Origin: an uncultured Bacteroidales bacterium
GTDB taxonomy: Bacteria; Bacteroidota; Bacteroidia; Bacteroidales; Bacteroidaceae
Length of the DNA stretch: 64,000 bases
Direction of reading: 5' to 3'
Assembly (NCBI GenBank): GCA_902801325.1
Contig: CADCHQ010000002.1
Location: forward strand, 99,289-163,288
The position numbers were made by a program, and so were the translations under genes. Within the stretch, counting starts at the first letter, position 1. Every line of letters starts with the position of its first letter. The notes below the pieces were generated by a model. The model had not been told where the DNA came from. It worked only from the letters and a program-made list of their open reading frames with translations, and searched no databases. Positions 63,431 through 64,000 of the stretch are shown in pieces.

Positions 63431-64000
63431 ATGAACCGAGCAAGTATTTTCCTTCTGCTGTGTCTGTTCCCATTTATGGGAATAGCGCAAAAACCTACTG
63501 ATTCGGGACTTACGCGACTGGCCGAACGGGCGCGGCTCTTTGGCGAGCGCATTCCGCAGGAGAAGGTGTTCGTGCAGATGGACAATACTTGCTACTTCCT
63601 GGGCGATACGATTTGGTTCTCGGCGTTTACCCGCAGGACGAACAGCGGACGGCCGAGCGAGATCAGCAGAGTGCTATATGCCGAGCTGTGGAACCACGAC
63701 GGGTTCCTCGTAGAACGCAAACTGGTGGAGATGCGCGACGGAAGGGGAAGTGGATTCTTTGCCCTGCCCGACACGCTGTATTCGGGATACTTCGAACTTC
63801 GGGCCTACACCCGCTGGCAGCTCAACTGGGGACAGACGGAGCACCCGCACAACAAGTACTCGGAACTCTGGTTCTACAACAAGGCAATGGCGAAGGACTA
63901 TTTCCGCGACTATGAGAAGCTTTACAGCCGTGTGTTCCCCGTCTATGACAAACCCAAAGAACAGGGAGAGTTTAACCGCGACATGACGCTCCGCCCCCTG
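63431..64000 (+). CDS. Secreted MG2-domain-type surface protein, N-terminal part
   Basis: The frame runs to the window edge; 190 residues are visible. A signal peptide (RASIFLLLCLFPFMGIAQ) is followed by EKVFVQMDNTCYFLGDTIWFSAFTRR and FELRAYTRWQLNWGQ. These resemble the macroglobulin MG2-like domains at the start of large Bacteroidetes surface proteins, often ending in a TonB plug-like region. That later part is outside the window, so the exact class cannot be fixed. Confidence 0.65.
   Translation, partial: MNRASIFLLLCLFPFMGIAQKPTDSGLTRLAERARLFGERIPQEKVFVQMDNTCYFLGDTIWFSAFTRRTNSGRPSEISRVLYAELWNHDGFLVERKLVEMRDGRGSGFFALPDTLYSGYFELRAYTRWQLNWGQTEHPHNKYSELWFYNKAMAKDYFRDYEKLYSRVFPVYDKPKEQGEFNRDMTLRPL

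Overview
The window is chromosomal DNA from a member of the Bacteroidales, most likely a Prevotellaceae (Prevotella-like). The evidence is a set of TAnnTTTG promoter -7 boxes, the absence of strong Shine-Dalgarno sites, a type III glutamine synthetase, LL-diaminopimelate aminotransferase, a seven-gene V-type ATPase operon of the E-C-A-B-D-I-K kind, PorT- and PorE-like type IX secretion proteins, a eukaryote-type glycyl-tRNA synthetase, and secreted glycoside hydrolases, a serine-type sulfatase and dockerin proteins. No transposase, integrase, phage gene, CRISPR array, rRNA or tRNA was recognised.

Layout. 1-5.8 kb: a truncated GH43 arabinanase-type gene, a Na+/alanine symporter and DNA topoisomerase III. 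5.9-15.1 kb: a probable six-gene operon on the minus strand, dapF-dapL-pyrG-purF paralogue-glmS-asnB, joining four glutamine-dependent amidotransferases to diaminopimelate synthesis. 15.3-26.3 kb: an ammonium-assimilation block, with glnK-amtB-outer membrane barrel on the minus strand and gltB-gltD-glutamine synthetase III on the plus strand, sharing a divergent control region. 26.4-30.4 kb: a sulfatase and a PorE-like lipoprotein. 30.4-38.9 kb: a V-ATPase operon with Na+-type ligands in its membrane ring and a PAP2-fold protein lacking catalytic residues at its end. 39-44.6 kb: a Tat/iron-sulfur aldo-keto reductase, a small ferredoxin (55 aa) and two dockerin proteins. 44.6-45.9 kb: a 1.3-kb gene-free stretch with a candidate structured RNA and a 10 x 8-bp tandem array abutting a promoter. 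45.9-50.7 kb: a PorT-like protein, a split 5'-nucleotidase, ribosomal protein L19, a CvfB-like protein and LolD. 50.7-64 kb: an antiporter, an MFS transporter, aspartate-semialdehyde dehydrogenase, a GH27 alpha-galactosidase, an FKBP lipoprotein, glycyl-tRNA synthetase, an M16 peptidase lipoprotein and the start of an MG2-type surface protein.

The most unusual content is repetitive. A family of short GC-rich palindromic elements occurs at more than a dozen sites. At least six copies lie inside reading frames and keep them open: the PyrG linker, GltB, GltD (inside a 10-bp direct repeat, exactly 69 bp), the LolD N-terminus, and the signal-peptide n-regions of the PorE-like and FKBP lipoproteins. 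A second family, AT-rich arrays of 7-8-bp units, sits directly in front of start codons or promoters. Together they look like a Bacteroidales counterpart of the protein-invading palindromic repeats known from Rickettsia.
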